Part shown: positions 42,491 to 62,098 of the stretch, piece by piece
Position numbering within the stretch: the stretch's first letter is position 1
Layout: each line of letters starts with the position of its first letter
Source: Onchocerca volvulus
Lineage: Eukaryota; Nematoda; Chromadorea; Rhabditida; Onchocercidae
DNA: 64,000 nt
NCBI GenBank assembly: GCA_000499405.2
Contig: HG738137.1
Location: 14,935,661 to 14,999,660, forward strand
Reading direction: 5' to 3'
Made by a program: the position numbers and the translations under genes
The notes under the pieces: model-generated
What the model was told of the DNA's origin: nothing
Database searches by the model: none
What the model saw: only the letters and a program-made list of their open reading frames with translations

Positions 42491-45400
42491 ATACTTGTGA
42501 AAATAACAATTAATTAATTTTATATTTTTATTACGATCTAAAAGTATTAAGTAAATAAAGCGTAGGATAATATTGTAAAGTATCACACAATGTATATAGA
42601 ATATAATATAGGTAAAAAAAAAAAGAAAAAATTAGAAAGGAAAAAAAAAATAAAATGGAAAAAATAAAAAAGAGAAAGGGAAAAAAATTTAAAAAAAAAA
42701 GGAAAAAGATTTTTTAATTTTTTCATTTTTGAATAAAAATGAACGAAAATCATGTTTAATTCTATTTCAAATTGAAAATATAATGCATTAGGTTATACAT
42801 TTTATGTGAATAAAAGTAAAAATACAACAATTTTAATTTTTACATGTAAATGAAAATATATAATACAATAAATTTAATGTTTGAAAGAAAATGAGAATAC
42901 GTGTGTTCAACTTCTTGCGTAAATAAAAGTAAAATACATTAAGTTTTGATAATTTGTTTGAAATAAAAGTAAATTCAAATTTAATATTAAACAAAAAAAA
43001 TGAAACCAGTAAAGTTTGTTTTCTCGAAAAGTGCCAAAAAAAAAACGAAAATATTGTTTCATTTTTCTCTTGAAAACATTATTTCATTCTTCATTTCTTT
43101 TTTATAGTTAACTTGTTTCTTTTAATAGATTCATAGATTCGTTCTTTTTTTTTTTTTCTGGATAAAACACATCCTGAACATTTTTGATGTTAAATTATTC
43201 TCGAGAATAATTACAAATGAAGAAATAGTATCTTGGGAATTTCATTTCTTTTTCATGCTATAAGATTATTATTCATTATAATATTTCCGTATCCGAAGCG
43301 CTGACATAACTCTTTTTTTTTTTTTCATTTTAATTTTCATCATAAAAATTGAATAACCAAGGCTATGCATTGAAGATAATTTAAAAAAAAGCCCATCGAA
43401 TATACCATTCATCGTTCATTTGACTTTAATAAATAATTAATCATTCAATCATCTTTCGAATATCATTCTGCTGATCAATGATACGTTTAATTTTGAAAAG
43501 CTTTTGACACGCACATTTATTTTTCGTTTTCTTCGACAACGATTGATAAGTCAAATGTATTATATAGCCTAGGCTATGCATGCATCTAATGGCCAATTTT
43601 CATTACTTTTATCGAATCCAAATTGCCTGTTTTAACGAAAATATATCATTCGAGTAGCAGTTTGGAAGAAATTGATTTAAAAGGGATATATTTGTATTAC
43701 TTTTTACTTCATTGGATGAAACATTTTATAATTAACAAAATATAATGAATTATTCTTTTTTTTTTTTTCAAATTATACTTATCAAAAAAAATTTTTTAAA
43801 ACATACTTATCATAGTTTATCACAAAAAGGCAATGCAAAAATTTGAATATAAGACATTATTTTAATGCTATTAGCAATAGTTGCAAAACAATTTTTATTT
43901 GAATAATTACAAATAATCATGACTCATTTTTGTTAAAATTGATTTGCATTTTTTTAATTCATTACTACGAAAAACTTAACTTAAATATTTTATAAATGAC
44001 GCTAAATGATGTTTAATTATCAAAAATTTCATGATAATTGAGAAATGGATATGAATACAAGATTTTACCTGAAACTGGATCACCTGAAATTTCTCTTAAA
44101 TATATTATTCTGCATTTTTTAGCATTACATTACGAGAAGATGACTATGTTAAATTTCCCAGATAAAATAAAGCAAAAACTTTTATTTATTTAAATTAATT
44201 AAATTTTTCCAGTGTTTTGTTTTTATTTTTTGGCAATTTGATTTTTTTCAACAATGCATATTTTAAATTTTTACTTGAAAATTATTGAACATTTATTAAA
44301 TTGCAGACTTTTATATAAGCAAATATAATTAGTTAATAAGGCTTTATGTTTCCAAATACATCAGCAATCAATAATCTGTTCCAAAAAATTAGAGAAAAAA
44401 AAAAGAAATTTATTTTAAATTAGAAACTACAATTTAAAAAAAAATGCGAATTTGAAAAAAATTTGTTAGAAAAAGGTAATAAAACAAATCTGAACCAATT
44501 TAAACAAAATTCACTCCGAATTTCAGGAAAAGAAAAATACATTTGGTTTTAAATTTTAACAAAAGAAAAAGAAATTTGGTTTTAAATTTAAAACTTAAAT
44601 CGAGGATTAAAAAACTGAAAGAAAGATCTGAATATAATTCATTCGAAATTCTATGGAAGGAGAGAAAACTTAAGTTTTATATTTGAAACTTGAATTAAAT
44701 ATTGAAATTTTGAAAGAAAATCAAGAGATAAGTGAAATCCAAACACTGGAAAAGAATTTGTTGGCATGATTTAATTTCATACTACCCAATACTTCATTAT
44801 ATTTAAGCACTAATTAATGAGCTATGACGAATTATCGATGAAAATGAATGTTTTTCCGAAGAAATATTTTTCTGGAACGATTTAAAAGATTTTTTGAAAT
44901 AAGACATAAATGCTTCATCCGTTATTTACGAAAATACATTGTAGAGAATGATTTCATAATTATGTTTTTACCGATGAAGACTTTTCCGGATGAAACATCG
45001 CCCTACGACGACTTATTTTTCCGGATGCAAATGAAAAATGTCCCATTTCATAATTTGTAGCATATGGCACAATGCAACGTTTTGATTTTTGAGAACTTTT
45101 TTTTTTTTTTTTTGGAAGAATAAGAAGTTTGGTCGTTGAGAGAGGTACTATGGAAGTATGCTGTATAAAGATTGAGAGCGATTGGTAGAGTAAAAATAAT
45201 AAACAATGTAAGATTGTTAATTACGCGCGAAAACAGATTGAGAAAATTTGAAAATAGTGTTGTTGTGATAAAAAAATAGGAGGAAATATCATAGCTGACG
45301 AAATTTAACAGACATTGGTGCAAATTAGGATGAATAGTGAATGAATCGAGAAGCAAGTAATTAACAAATGACAGTGGAAGCAGTGATGATGAGAGCATTG

Positions 45401-45711
45401 GAGACAAGTTATCAATGATAATAATAACAATAGTTCGAACAATTGAAAATTATTGTAGCAAAGATTGCTTCTTTGTTTATTACCTGTTTCAAATTTTGAC
45501 TTCATTTAATTCTTCAGTTGTATTTCGCTTGTGTTATAATATCCCGCTAACATAAAAATCCCGATAACAGATATATGCATGTTCAGTCTCGGATGATTTC
45601 AATGATATTGTATTCGATTTGTCTCAAGTTTTATCCACTGGAAAATTAATCACAAAAATTTATGAAAATAAAAAAACTTGTAAAAATAATTAAGACGGAA
45701 TATAAGTATGA

Positions 45712-45721
45712 ATTATTTCAG
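45712..45721 (+). promoter_or_regulatory. Candidate spliced-leader acceptor of figl-1
   Basis: GAATTATTTCAG ends at 45721, a single base before ATG 45723. No upstream coding exon is needed, so an SL trans-splice site is the simplest reading. Confidence 0.6.
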
Positions 45722-45722
45722 G

Positions 45723-51199
<5,477 letters not shown>

Positions 51200-51816
51200 A
51201 TGGATAATGGTTTTAAAAGACATTTTAAGAACGATTATCATTCCATCATCTCGTAGTTAAAAAATTTCGGGAAAAATTTCTTTGAATAAATTGCTGTATA
51301 ATGTTGATTTTATTATCCATTGTTACAAAATTATGCATGATTGTTTTATTATTACCTATTTTGTTGTCTTATCATATATATAATGTGCTGAACAATTGTG
51401 TTTATATTGAACGGTGTTAAAAATTTCTTTATGTTTGACAAAAAATTTTTTTTGAATATCATTTTGAAGAAGGCAGGATTTATTATATAGTTAAGCTAAG
51501 AACAATTTTGACTTCATATCACATTGAAATTTGTAGTCTGCAGTATGTTTCTTTACTATTTCATTGTCATCATAGCTCAATTTGATATATATTAAATATT
51601 AAATATAGTATTAAATATTGCATAGAAAGTTGCGAAAATTCATGGCGAGAAAGCTGTTAAACGCGCTCGTTGCGTTATTTATTTTCATGTTAAAAATTAG
51701 TGAATTTATTTTAAGCATTCTTAAAATAATGGCTATAATAGGTTGGTTTCTAAATGTTATTACGTTTTGTATTTAGAATTGGAATTGATATTGTTTGTCG
51801 TCAGAATTAAGTCATC
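51200..51816 (+). other. figl-1 to ZGPAT-like intercistronic region
   Basis: 617 bases with same-strand genes on both sides. The stretch before the next ATG has two possible trans-splice acceptors (TGTATTTAG near 51775 and TTGTCGTCAG near 51804). Nothing else is seen. Confidence 0.5.
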
Positions 51817-54800
51817 ATGGAACAAAGCGAATTGGAAGCTTACCGGTTGCAGGTTTGTTATATATATATACTTTTTTTCAATCAATTTTTTTTAAAACAT
51901 CGGAATCTCACCGATGGTTATGTTTGTCTTATTTCATTATTCTAATATAAAAGAAAAAATGGCTGAATAATTGCTATATATGAATAAACGGACGGATTCA
52001 AATGATTGCAAGTGGATTTTATTTATATTCAATTAAAGTCTTTTCTGTAAATGCTTGTGCAAAGAGAAATGCGAAAGGCTAATAGTACTTGGGTCACAAA
52101 TATTCGGAAGAATTCTTGGGCTAAATTATTTGAAATGCTATGAAAACAATTTTGAAATCATCCTTTTTTTTTTTCAGCTTAAAGAAATTGATGCCGAGCT
52201 TGAAATATGTACAGATCTTCAGAAGAGAAATACGTTGATGGATTCTCATTCTGATTTAGTGGAGCTTATTGCACTTTTGACCGGTAAAAAGACTTCAGTT
52301 TTGATGTTTAAAGTATTTCATGCATTTATGCATTTTTTTTTCTTGTTTTATTCGTACTGCTTAGTATTACTTTATACGTAAAAAATTTCAAGTCAAGACT
52401 GGCAGTGATCAGTTCAAAAAATTTTTTGTACTTAATCTATGCATAAATTTTAAGAAAATTCGGCTATAATCTATTCTGTTATCCAATTAATTAGTCTTTC
52501 CTGATAATTTTAGTTAATAAGAAAGCATTGGCTCAAATTTAGGTAATTTAATATTGACAGTTCGTTGGGAAAGCAAAAATGATTTAATAAATCTATACTA
52601 ATTTTCAATGCGTTATAAAATTTTTGAGAGCTTCATTTCGATATCGTTTTTCCGGTCATTTACACATTGGTTTCATTACAGAAAATGAAACAACCTCGGT
52701 GACTGAACAAGATTGCAGTGAAACTTGTACTAGCGCTGACGTACAAGACTCCGATCAATTAATTGGAATGCATTGTCTTGCACCGTATAAGCGAGTTGTT
52801 GATCGAGCCGTGCATTTGCACGACGCCGTCATTTTAGATTTTGTTGAAAATTCAAATACCGAAGAGAGTGACCTCAAGGTTTGTGAAACTAAACTAGTTT
52901 TTTTAAGATTAAAATCAACTAGTTTGATCTTCCTTCTTAATATTACCTTAAAATGGAAGCAGATTTGTAACCTTGAAAAATGATTGAATTAACGAACTTT
53001 GCTATCGATCAAATAAAACTCAAAATTTTTACACTGCATTTCATATGATCGATTTTTTTTCTTTTTGCCATTTCGTGCATGTAGGTCAAAGTACTATATG
53101 GTCATCCTCTTGAAACAGCAATGAAAGCTTGCGAATATTTTCTTGATGATCGTTGTAACTATGGGAATGAGTGTCGTTTTTCGCATGGTGAAGAAGTTTC
53201 ATTCTCAGCTCTTCAAGAATATCAACAACCGGATATTTCGTATGTTTATAAACTGTACCACGTTATCAGGTTCATTATGAACGATTACCAAAATAAACTG
53301 AAAATTAAATAAGAACTCAATTCTTACATTTTTCCCCGACCAGATAAGTGCTTGGTTTATTTAGGATGGTGAAAGAAGGTTCACTTGTACTGGTATTGGG
53401 TGAAAATAAATTATGGAGCAGTGCTCGGGTTACTGCTATGGATGATGAAAAATTGGCCGTCCGATTACTACTTACCGGAAAAGAAATTGCTGTTGATCAA
53501 AATAAGATTTATCCAATCCCGCAAATAACTGATGATGTCGAAGGTTTCTTTTAAGCATAAAAAAAATTTAATTGAAATATCAATGTTTATTAAATTTTTA
53601 CTAAGATTTGCCAAAATTTATATCTATTCTAAAGAAGTGCTAGGACAAAATAAAAATTTGGTAATTAAGTCTCCTATTGCTGACTTGACAATATGTTTGG
53701 ATTCAGGGCTTAAAATATCAATTTTAATTTTGCCAGTTAATCTTTTAGTGGATAACCATTTAATTTTTGCTGTAATTTATCCCCGTAATTGAAATCTTAT
53801 TGCGAGAAGCAAGAAAATAATTGAGTTGCAGCAAGTCTCGTTGTTCGATTTAAGTTTTTTCTGATGAAAGCTAATCTAAATCAAAATTAGAACTACATAC
53901 TGCTTCAGATGAAGTTGCTGCAGAAGATTTAGCAACAACTTCGTGGGGAGAATATAAGCAGGAAAGGCGTGGAAATGTTACCGTTGGCGATATCGGTGAC
54001 TGGGAAAAGCATACACGTGGTATCGGAATGAAGTTATTGCTAAAAATGGGTTATCGAGCTGGTGAAGGGCTTGGTAGAAGATCAGATGGCATTGTACATG
54101 CCATACAACCCATAATCTTCCCCAAAAGTATGTGTAATTGATTTTTTTTGGCAACGTTTGAATATTATTGTAACAAAATCATTATTGCCATTGGGGTTCA
54201 GTAACGACACTTCATGCCGTTTATATATTCTGGAAGAAATTCACAATATATTTAGCAGATGTTCCAGTTGATAAATTATTTCGCTGTTTTGCAGTTTAAA
54301 ATCTTTCATTTTTTCAAAATCTGCTCTGACCAGTCTTATTCTATAATCTTATTTCGTTTGAAAAATTGAGTTGTTTTTTAAGATAAATCATTGGATGAAT
54401 GTATGAAAACAAAGAATAGGAAAGTAGTGGACGGAATGAAATCTCATCAACAACAGGTGAGACAAACGATCGCGAAACAGCTGAAAGCCGTTGAACAGCC
54501 AGTCGATGTTTTCGATTTGTTGAACGATAAATTAAATAAAACTTCGAATGTGGAAGAACAAAGAGATGAAATGAAAGTGATGGAAAAATTACAGGTAAGC
54601 AAATTGTATCACATGAATAGAAACTTGTAAGTTAGTTTAAACGAATATTAATTTTGTGTTGGAATTATTTTTTCTTGGAAGCATTTTTTTTTTCTGGTAA
54701 ACATTCCCTTTATCATCGACAAATAGTTGCGCTGTTTGATGACTAAGTTATGTTTCTATAATATAATACGACGTTGTTCATCCTTACTGCTCGAAAAACC

Positions 54801-55087
54801 ATTTATTGACAACTAAAGAAATTCAAACTCTCTTTTTTTTTCAGAATTGTTCCTCAACAGGTCTCGGTATTCAAGCATTAGATTTGGATAAAAAGGTGAA
54901 AGAGCTGAAAGATAAGGAGCGTAAACTGCGTGAAGGTATTGCACGTAATCAACGTGATGTTGCTACAACTAATACGTTGAAGAAAAATTTGATAAAATGT
55001 CGAGACGAAATACAACAGTTATTGAGTCGACAACAACGACTCAATAATTTAATGGATAGTCGGAGGAAAAAGAAAGATATATTTTGA
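51817..55087 (+). CDS. zgpat: ZGPAT-like CCCH zinc finger and G-patch protein (complete, 8 exons, 448 aa)
   Basis: Exons: 51817-51852, 52178-52283, 52682-52878, 53085-53239, 53365-53543, 53909-54127, 54383-54594, 54845-55087. Total 1347 nt, in phase. Order of parts: a short N-terminal helix (EAYRLQLKEIDAELE); a CCCH finger C-x7-C-x5-C-x3-H (residues 129-147, ending CRFSHG); a Tudor-like segment (about 165-222, SLVLVLGENKLWSSARV); a G-patch (about 250-297, WEKHTRGIGMKLLLKMGY, then GEGLGR); the conserved VFDLLN motif; and a charged C-terminal coiled coil (about 380-448). This architecture is diagnostic of ZGPAT, a nuclear protein that in mammals represses transcription and is linked to splicing through its G-patch. 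The symbol is the vertebrate name; no nematode name is claimed. Human ZGPAT is somewhat longer (about 530 aa). Confidence 0.93.
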
Positions 55088-56803
55088 AAATAACTGGAAA
55101 TAAATTCATTTTCTGTGATTAGTCGTATAGATGTAAAAATATAAAATATGATAATATTTATGTTTTTGTGATTTTTAAGTTAATCAAGTGATTTAATTCT
55201 GACCAGATGTCACAAATAAACTATTAAAAAACAATATTTATTTGTAATTAACAAGTAATTTCGAAACAAACATTTGTAATTGTAGATATTTCTGCGAAAA
55301 GATACAAATGCTTACTGCTACATCGACTAATGTAAAATATTATATTTACTGCAGTTTGAGAAGTTGATTTTTCCATATTCGAAACTTTTAAAATGACATT
55401 CATTATCGAGTATGGAACATTTCTTGATGTTGAGGTCAGCATAGCGAACTACGCGTCATTCTGAATTACTGGCCCCGCGTCATCTTGAATTCGTTTAAAG
55501 AATGACAATTGCTATGCATTATTGATTAATGGAATAAAAATACAGTGAAAAGGAACAGAAGTTTAATTCCATATTAAAAAAATTTCATAAATTGAATATG
55601 GCAATTCTTAGTTTTCGGTTTTCATCATCTCAAAAGTCAGCAATAAATAATAAGTGTACTGAATTTAAATATTAAAGATTTGTAGAAGACTGGTAAATAT
55701 CATGTTCACTTCAAAAATCCAATTTAATTTCCATTCCACTCATTCAACTTTTGTTGCAAAAGAAAATAGTAATTGTCACAGATGAAAATATCCCACCATC
55801 ACGATGATAAGCTTAATTTCAATTTTCAATAGGAAGATGTCAAAAATTTAGGCGAGATTTTAATGAAGATAGTTTAATAATGATCATTTTTTTAGTAGCG
55901 CTGGTCATTTTTTCTTTTTTTTTTCTTTTTTTTTTTTTTAGTAATGATTTTTTTGAAATATTTTTTTAATTTAGTAATTTAGCAGCGATCGTTTTCCAAA
56001 TTCAATAATTTGAACTTCCCAATTTCAGCATAAAATCTTCCATTCTATGATTGAAAGTTTCACAATAAAAAAACAAAGTAGGATTAAATTAAAATTAATT
56101 TTATCGCTTTCCTTTTTTTCTTTTTTTCTCTACTTTATCAAGTTCAATATTCATCGTTTTAGTCAGTACTGTTAAATGTTTTTTTGTTAAATGATATTAA
56201 TTATAGCCATAGGGCTATTAAAATTGCTTTTAATATTGCCAAGTAATCATAATGGTAAGAATTTATAATTTTTTTCCTTTTTCCTTTTTTTTTTTTTTTT
56301 TTTTTTTTTTCGATAAAATTTCAAAAAAAAAAAAAAAAAAGAAAATTCAAATTTAATATCTTACTTATTTTTAAGAAATCTCTCTGTTAGCTCTCAGTGA
56401 TAAAAAGAAGATGTTAAAACATGTTAAAACATCTAATGAATAAGCAAATTTATAAATTTCCGGATTATTAAATTCAATTGATTTTTCCATGACGAATTAG
56501 AAAGGAAATGCCAAATTCCTATGAACTAATAATAATTAGTCTGACATTTTTTGCCGTTTCTTTTATAGTATCTATCTATCTATCCATATATACATATATA
56601 TAAAAGAGATTAAGTTTTAAACAAATATTTCATTTTAAAAAGTTAAATATTTCATTGTTAATTTTTCAATTATCAGCTTTCTTGTATTTTTTTTTGATTA
56701 TCAGTTTATCAGATATGATAATTTATTCTTTTTATTTCAAATCAAATTCAGTTCTCTCATCCAATTAAGTAATCCTTTCTCATTTGCAGTAATACATTCC
56801 AAC
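55088..56803. other. Intergenic region between ZGPAT-like and transporter genes
   Basis: About 1.7 kb. An AATAAA just after the stop (55098-55103) and another near 55215 could end the ZGPAT-like mRNA. A short direct repeat, GCGTCATTCTGAATT and GCGTCATCTTGAATT, lies at about 55454-55492. A T run at about 56287-56310 is followed by an A run. No exon is seen. Confidence 0.6.
56780..56789 (+). promoter_or_regulatory. Candidate spliced-leader acceptor of the transporter gene
   Basis: TTCTCATTTGCAG ends at 56789, 14 bases before ATG 56804. This gives a short 5' UTR typical of SL1-trans-spliced mRNAs. Confidence 0.55.
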
Positions 56804-59800
56804 ATGAACATTCCATATTTGCCATCGCTTCAATCATCGCATTTACGTAACCTTTACGTGGCCGCTGGATCGGCCGCATTTTTTGGTTTCATATTTGGTT
56901 TCGAAGGAGGAATAATCGCAAATGCTTCATTTTACATGCAGCATAATGAAGCAATGAAACCTATGGATCAAACATTTCTTTATATTCTAGTACTTATCTC
57001 ACCTGGTAGATAATTTTTGAAGTTAACCCCCGCTGATAACATTAATTGATAACAGAAATGAAAACAAATAAGTGTCGCAAAAATATTCCTGGTACTACGA
57101 AAATATTTATAAATTCAATGAAATCTTATATAAAAGACTTTTCAAAAAAAAAAAAAAAAAAGTCATTTACAATAAAAATGGAAATAAACTGAATAATTTT
57201 GTTAGTATAATAGATAAATGTATTCTGAATATCTCATATTTCTCTTTAATTTTTTCCTTTATTCAAAAAAAAAAAAAAAAGAATAAAAATGGAAAAATAA
57301 ATTAAGGATAATCAATAATTATTATTTCTACGAAGAGAGAATTGTCAAATTTATAAAATTGCACAAAGAAGAATTTTGCGAAATTAATTAATTGCATCCA
57401 TTAATTGTTGCAATTATCAGATGCTATTATTATTATAAATCATTATTATTATTATTATTACTATTATATAATTGTTAACTAATTTTTATTATTACTATTA
57501 GATAATTGTTAACTAATTTAACTTTCATTCAAATATTCTGAAATAAAAACAAAATTTTGATGAATTTATTAGAATTAAATGAAATTTAGGAGCAGCAACA
57601 ATAGCTTGTTTATTAGCCGCACCAATAAGCGACCAATTTGGTCGTAAAAAGACTATTTTGAGTGCAATACTGTGTGATACAATTGGAGCATTGTTGTGTT
57701 CCATTTCAATCAACAAAAAAATGCTCATTGTTGGACGACTTTTCATTGGTGTCGCATTAGGTTCGCATTTTATACTAATTAAACCTTTCATTTTGCCGCC
57801 ATTTTTAATCGCTAACGGAAAATATTTTCTAAAATTTTAATTTCTCTTCAATTTTAGTCTTTTATTATAAAATGTTGTTTTTTTAGTTTTTTTTTTTGTT
57901 CTCAAATTGTTATAATTTCTTTTTATTCTTCTTTATTCATTTATTTATATATTCCTTTTTTATTTTAAAAAAAGAAAAAGAAAAAACAAGAATTTTTTTT
58001 TTGAAATTTATAAGAATTTCTAATTAATGATCAGTGTTATGCAGTGGAAATTAAATATTTGTTAAAATCATATTTGTCAAATAATAATGATAAATTATGA
58101 TAAATTTTTCTCCATGCTTATTTTAGACGCTTGTTTTTTCGTCTTTTACTCTTTTTTTTTGAGAAAAAAAGATAGTTATTAATCATTTTTTCAAATTTCA
58201 GTCCAAAACTTCATAGTTACATATTTTCTGTTCGTCTATTTTTTCTAAAGCAAAAAAAAAAAAAAAAAAATGGTGCAATATATCGTTAACATTATCAATC
58301 TTTGCATATTATAAAAAAAATTTTTTTTTTATTATTCATTATTATATCTTTTTTGCGCAATTTTTTAAAAGAATGTAATTTGTTAATATTTTCATCCTTT
58401 AATTAATTATTCATTATTGCTTTCAATTTGCAATTATTGTTTTCTTTTTTTAATTTATTAATGTTGATATAATTTATTATACTTTTCGTTTTTTTTTTTT
58501 TTTTTTTTGCACAATCATTTCTAAAATTTTCAAAAAAATAAAAAAATTATATTCTTAAAAAAAACTTGAATTTTTTTCGCATTTTGAAGTTTCCTTTGAA
58601 CAAAAATTAATGTTTCTTATCCATTTTGGATAATTATTTATTTTTTTGATTATAAATTTTGCTTTTCCTTTTCTTTTTTTTTTAAATTTTATTTAATTTT
58701 TTAAATTTTTTTACAATATTTTTTTCCTTACTATTGGAATTTCTTTATCATTGATTACTTTATTTATCATTGATTATTTGCCGGATATTAGTGTATAAAA
58801 AAAAAAAAAAACTGAAGGTTTTGGATCAAGTGTTGTACCAGTATATATCAGTGAAATATCATTACCCAATTGTCGAGGTTTTCTTCTTACATCATTTCAA
58901 ATGTTTATTACATTTGGATTAGCTTCAGCAAATATTGTTGCAGGTAAAAATTATCACTATTTATCGAATAATTTTCGTTTAAAAACAAAAAAAAAAAGAA
59001 AATTTATTGAAAAATTTTTCAATAATTTCTTTTTTTTTTGGCAAAAATTTGAGCGATTGAAATGAATTTCATTTTGCAAAATATATAATTTTCATATTTT
59101 CCTAATTTTAAAAGAATTGCTTTATTAAACAAGTCTCAGTCATCATTTATTTTAACAATTCAATTCATCTAAATTACTTCTGCAAGAATTAATTCCTGCA
59201 AAATACTAATTCTAGCAGAAGTAATTTGAAAAAAATTTTTTTTTTTTTTTTTTTTTTTTTGTAAATTCTGAGTAATCGATGAATTTTCCATCCAATTGCA
59301 TCAGCTAATGTTAATTCAAAATTTCGAAAGGCTGTAATTTCAAAAAAAAGATGCAATGCACTTGTTTATAAAATAACAAAAACTCATTTATACTATAAAT
59401 TTCAGAGCAAACCAATGGATAATTAAAAAGTTTCGATAAAATGAAATATTGCAAAAAGTAGATGGAAAAATGATCAATGATCAATGACTAAAATTCAAAA
59501 ATATATTATAAATTTTTTGAAAATGATTTTTTTTTTATTAAATAAAAAAAAACTTAAAAATTTTTTTTTTTATTCATTCATAATTTTTTTTGAAAGGAAT
59601 TTAGATTAATTAATTGATTAATTAGCATTCAATTTTTATTCCAAATTTTCATTAATATAGGTGTATTATTACATGTTGAACCTGTAAATATTGGATGGCG
59701 TTTAATGCTTAGTTTTACAATTGCTCCAAATTTAATTCAATTTATCATTTTTTCATTTATGCCCGAAAGTCCGCGATGGTTATGTGCTAATGATCAACAA

Positions 59801-62033
59801 GAAGAAGGCATTCGGGTGATTTTTTTTTCTTTTTTTTGATTACTTCATTTAATAACTAATAAAATATTATTACAATGAGATAAGCAAAATTCGGATAACA
59901 ACCAATCAATATTGCTATGTTAAAGTATTACCTCAAGTTCTTTTTTTCTCTTTTTCTTTTTTTTCTTTGCTATAAATTAAACATAGATATATTGATTAAA
60001 TCATAAGTTCGCTATCAGAACATGACATTCGAAGATATTTCTTTTCTCCTTCAAAAAAAAACAAATTATAGATAAATCATTTATTGTTAACCATTGATAA
60101 TTTTATAGATAACACAATGGCTTCATCGAAATGATGCAAAACTTCAACAGGAAGAAATTGATCGTTTGAATATTTATATTGGTTATAGTAAAAGACTTAA
60201 AGAAATGCTGGAAGGTTATCAATTTAAGGATAATTTTTGATATCATTTTATATTTTTGACAAAAAAAAAATTCAATTATTTTCCTCAAGAATATTTTCAT
60301 TTTTTCTTTTTTTTTATTATTATTAGTTTTGCTTCATTACTATTATTTTTTTTTTGGACAATTTGCGCTAAAAATAAGTAGATAAAGTGGAACTTGCGTG
60401 AAAAGTGGCGTAAACTTTACAGGCGGATGGCGTATAATGCGTCTTACACGTGACATGAATGCATTGCAGCAAATATTAGTCGGTTGTATGCTGCAAATAT
60501 TTCAACAATTATCAGCTGTAAATGCTATTATGCAAGTTTTTAATTAATTAAATTGATTAAAACATTTATATGGTTCGCTAAATTATAATTTAACTAGGAT
60601 GTGATTGATAATAAATTGATTTTTTTTAGGAAGAAATAATTTGAAAAATAGAATAACTTAATTTGAATTTTGAATTAATTAGTTTGATTAAAACCGGCTG
60701 AATTTCTTACTCTTTTATCAATCTTTAGTTTTCTTCACGCTTTTTGTTAATTTGTCATTGGAATGTTTTACTTCTCTTCCTTCATTCTGTTTACCAGGAA
60801 TTTCAATTTAAAAAAAAAGTTACAATTCGAATAATTTAAATTAATTCAAATTTTTATTATCAGTTATCATTCGTCAACATTTATCAGATCAGCTGGAATA
60901 AAAGATATGGGATTGGTTACATGGCTTTCAAGTCTCATTTTAGGTGAATTATTCCTAATTTAAACGAAAGATTTTACAAAAAAAAAATTGCGAAAAAAAA
61001 ATTTGCTTATTTATGAATTCAGTAAAAAAAACTTTTTTTTTTTGAATTTAAGCAGAATTTTTGGAAATTTAATTCGAATTTTTTGAAAAAATGTTAGAGG
61101 CTAGCTTTAAATAAACTAATTTTGCGAATTTTATCAAAAAATAAAATTGTCGATGAATCAATGTCATCCCAACAAATAATGTATTTAATGATTAAATAAA
61201 ATAATGCTTATTAGCAAAATTTCTATTTATAATTGTTATTTGAAATTATTAATCCAATTTTAGTTTTATTCAATTTAAATCATATCAATATTATTGCAAG
61301 ATTATTTTCTTTCTTTTTCAGTAATAAATTTTTTGAGTACAATAATTCCAATGCTAATGATTGAACGCTTCGGTCGTCGGAAACTATTACTTAGTTCAGT
61401 AGCAGGCGTAATTTTTGCGCTAATTTTTTTGGGAGTTTTATTCGAATATGTCAACCATGATTCCGTATTGGCAAAACCGTTGGATCAAATTTTTCGAGAA
61501 GATATTCCGGATTTCACTCCATATTCTAAGCATTGCGCTCAACATATGTTAGTTTTTTTTTTTATCAATTTTATTAAGTTTTTGAATTTTTCGCAAAACT
61601 AACGAAATTTCATATCAAAGAAAACAAAAATTTATGGAACAGAATCACCAACTAATAAAAATATGACAAATTTTCAAGAAAAATATTCTTGAAATTATCA
61701 TTATGTCATATTATTCTAGAAATTGTTATTCGTGTACCAAAGATGAATATTGTGGTTTTTGTATGCCTAAAAATTCGCCAACTTATGGGTAAATAATTTT
61801 CGAAACTTCATATTTATTATTTTAGTAGCAAAATAAAATAATAAATTTTTAGCTAAAATGCATTCTTGCAATTTATCAAAGGTATGGAAATTTATTTTTC
61901 AAAAATTTAAATAAAATGAAAGGAAATAATTCAACAGGTGGAATTTAAGCAAATAATATAATGTGTATGATAATAGTAATAATAATACTATATAGAATGA
62001 AGATTACTTAATTAATAATAATTTGATAATAAT

Positions 62034-62098
<65 letters not shown>

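Larger units (their letters stand above)
35903..45722. other. 9.8 kb gene-free region between divergent genes
   Basis: No exon with splice signals or family motifs was found on either strand. The region holds decayed local repeats (36477-36640), a paired hairpin repeat (about 37120-37420), a small palindrome (38715-38731), a 49-base T run, a three-copy tandem repeat (41887-42490), and scattered TCCGGA sites. It separates a zinc-finger gene (minus) from figl-1 (plus), so it should contain both promoters and possibly distal control elements. The frames at 44848-45060 (plus) and 45048-45407 (minus) look non-coding. Confidence 0.55.

Noticed and set aside
44848..45060. 70-codon plus-strand frame in the desert
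   Set aside because: Composition is mixed, but no family, no splice or trans-splice context and no continuation is seen. It contains the TCCGGA-type repeat motifs.
45048..45407. 119-codon minus-strand frame
   Set aside because: Hydrophobic low-complexity reading with a poly-Lys run from a T tract. No signal for translation or splicing.
53532..53792. 86-codon frame following ZGPAT-like exon 5
   Set aside because: Read-through into the intron after 53543. The next true exon begins at 53909 in phase and carries the G-patch.
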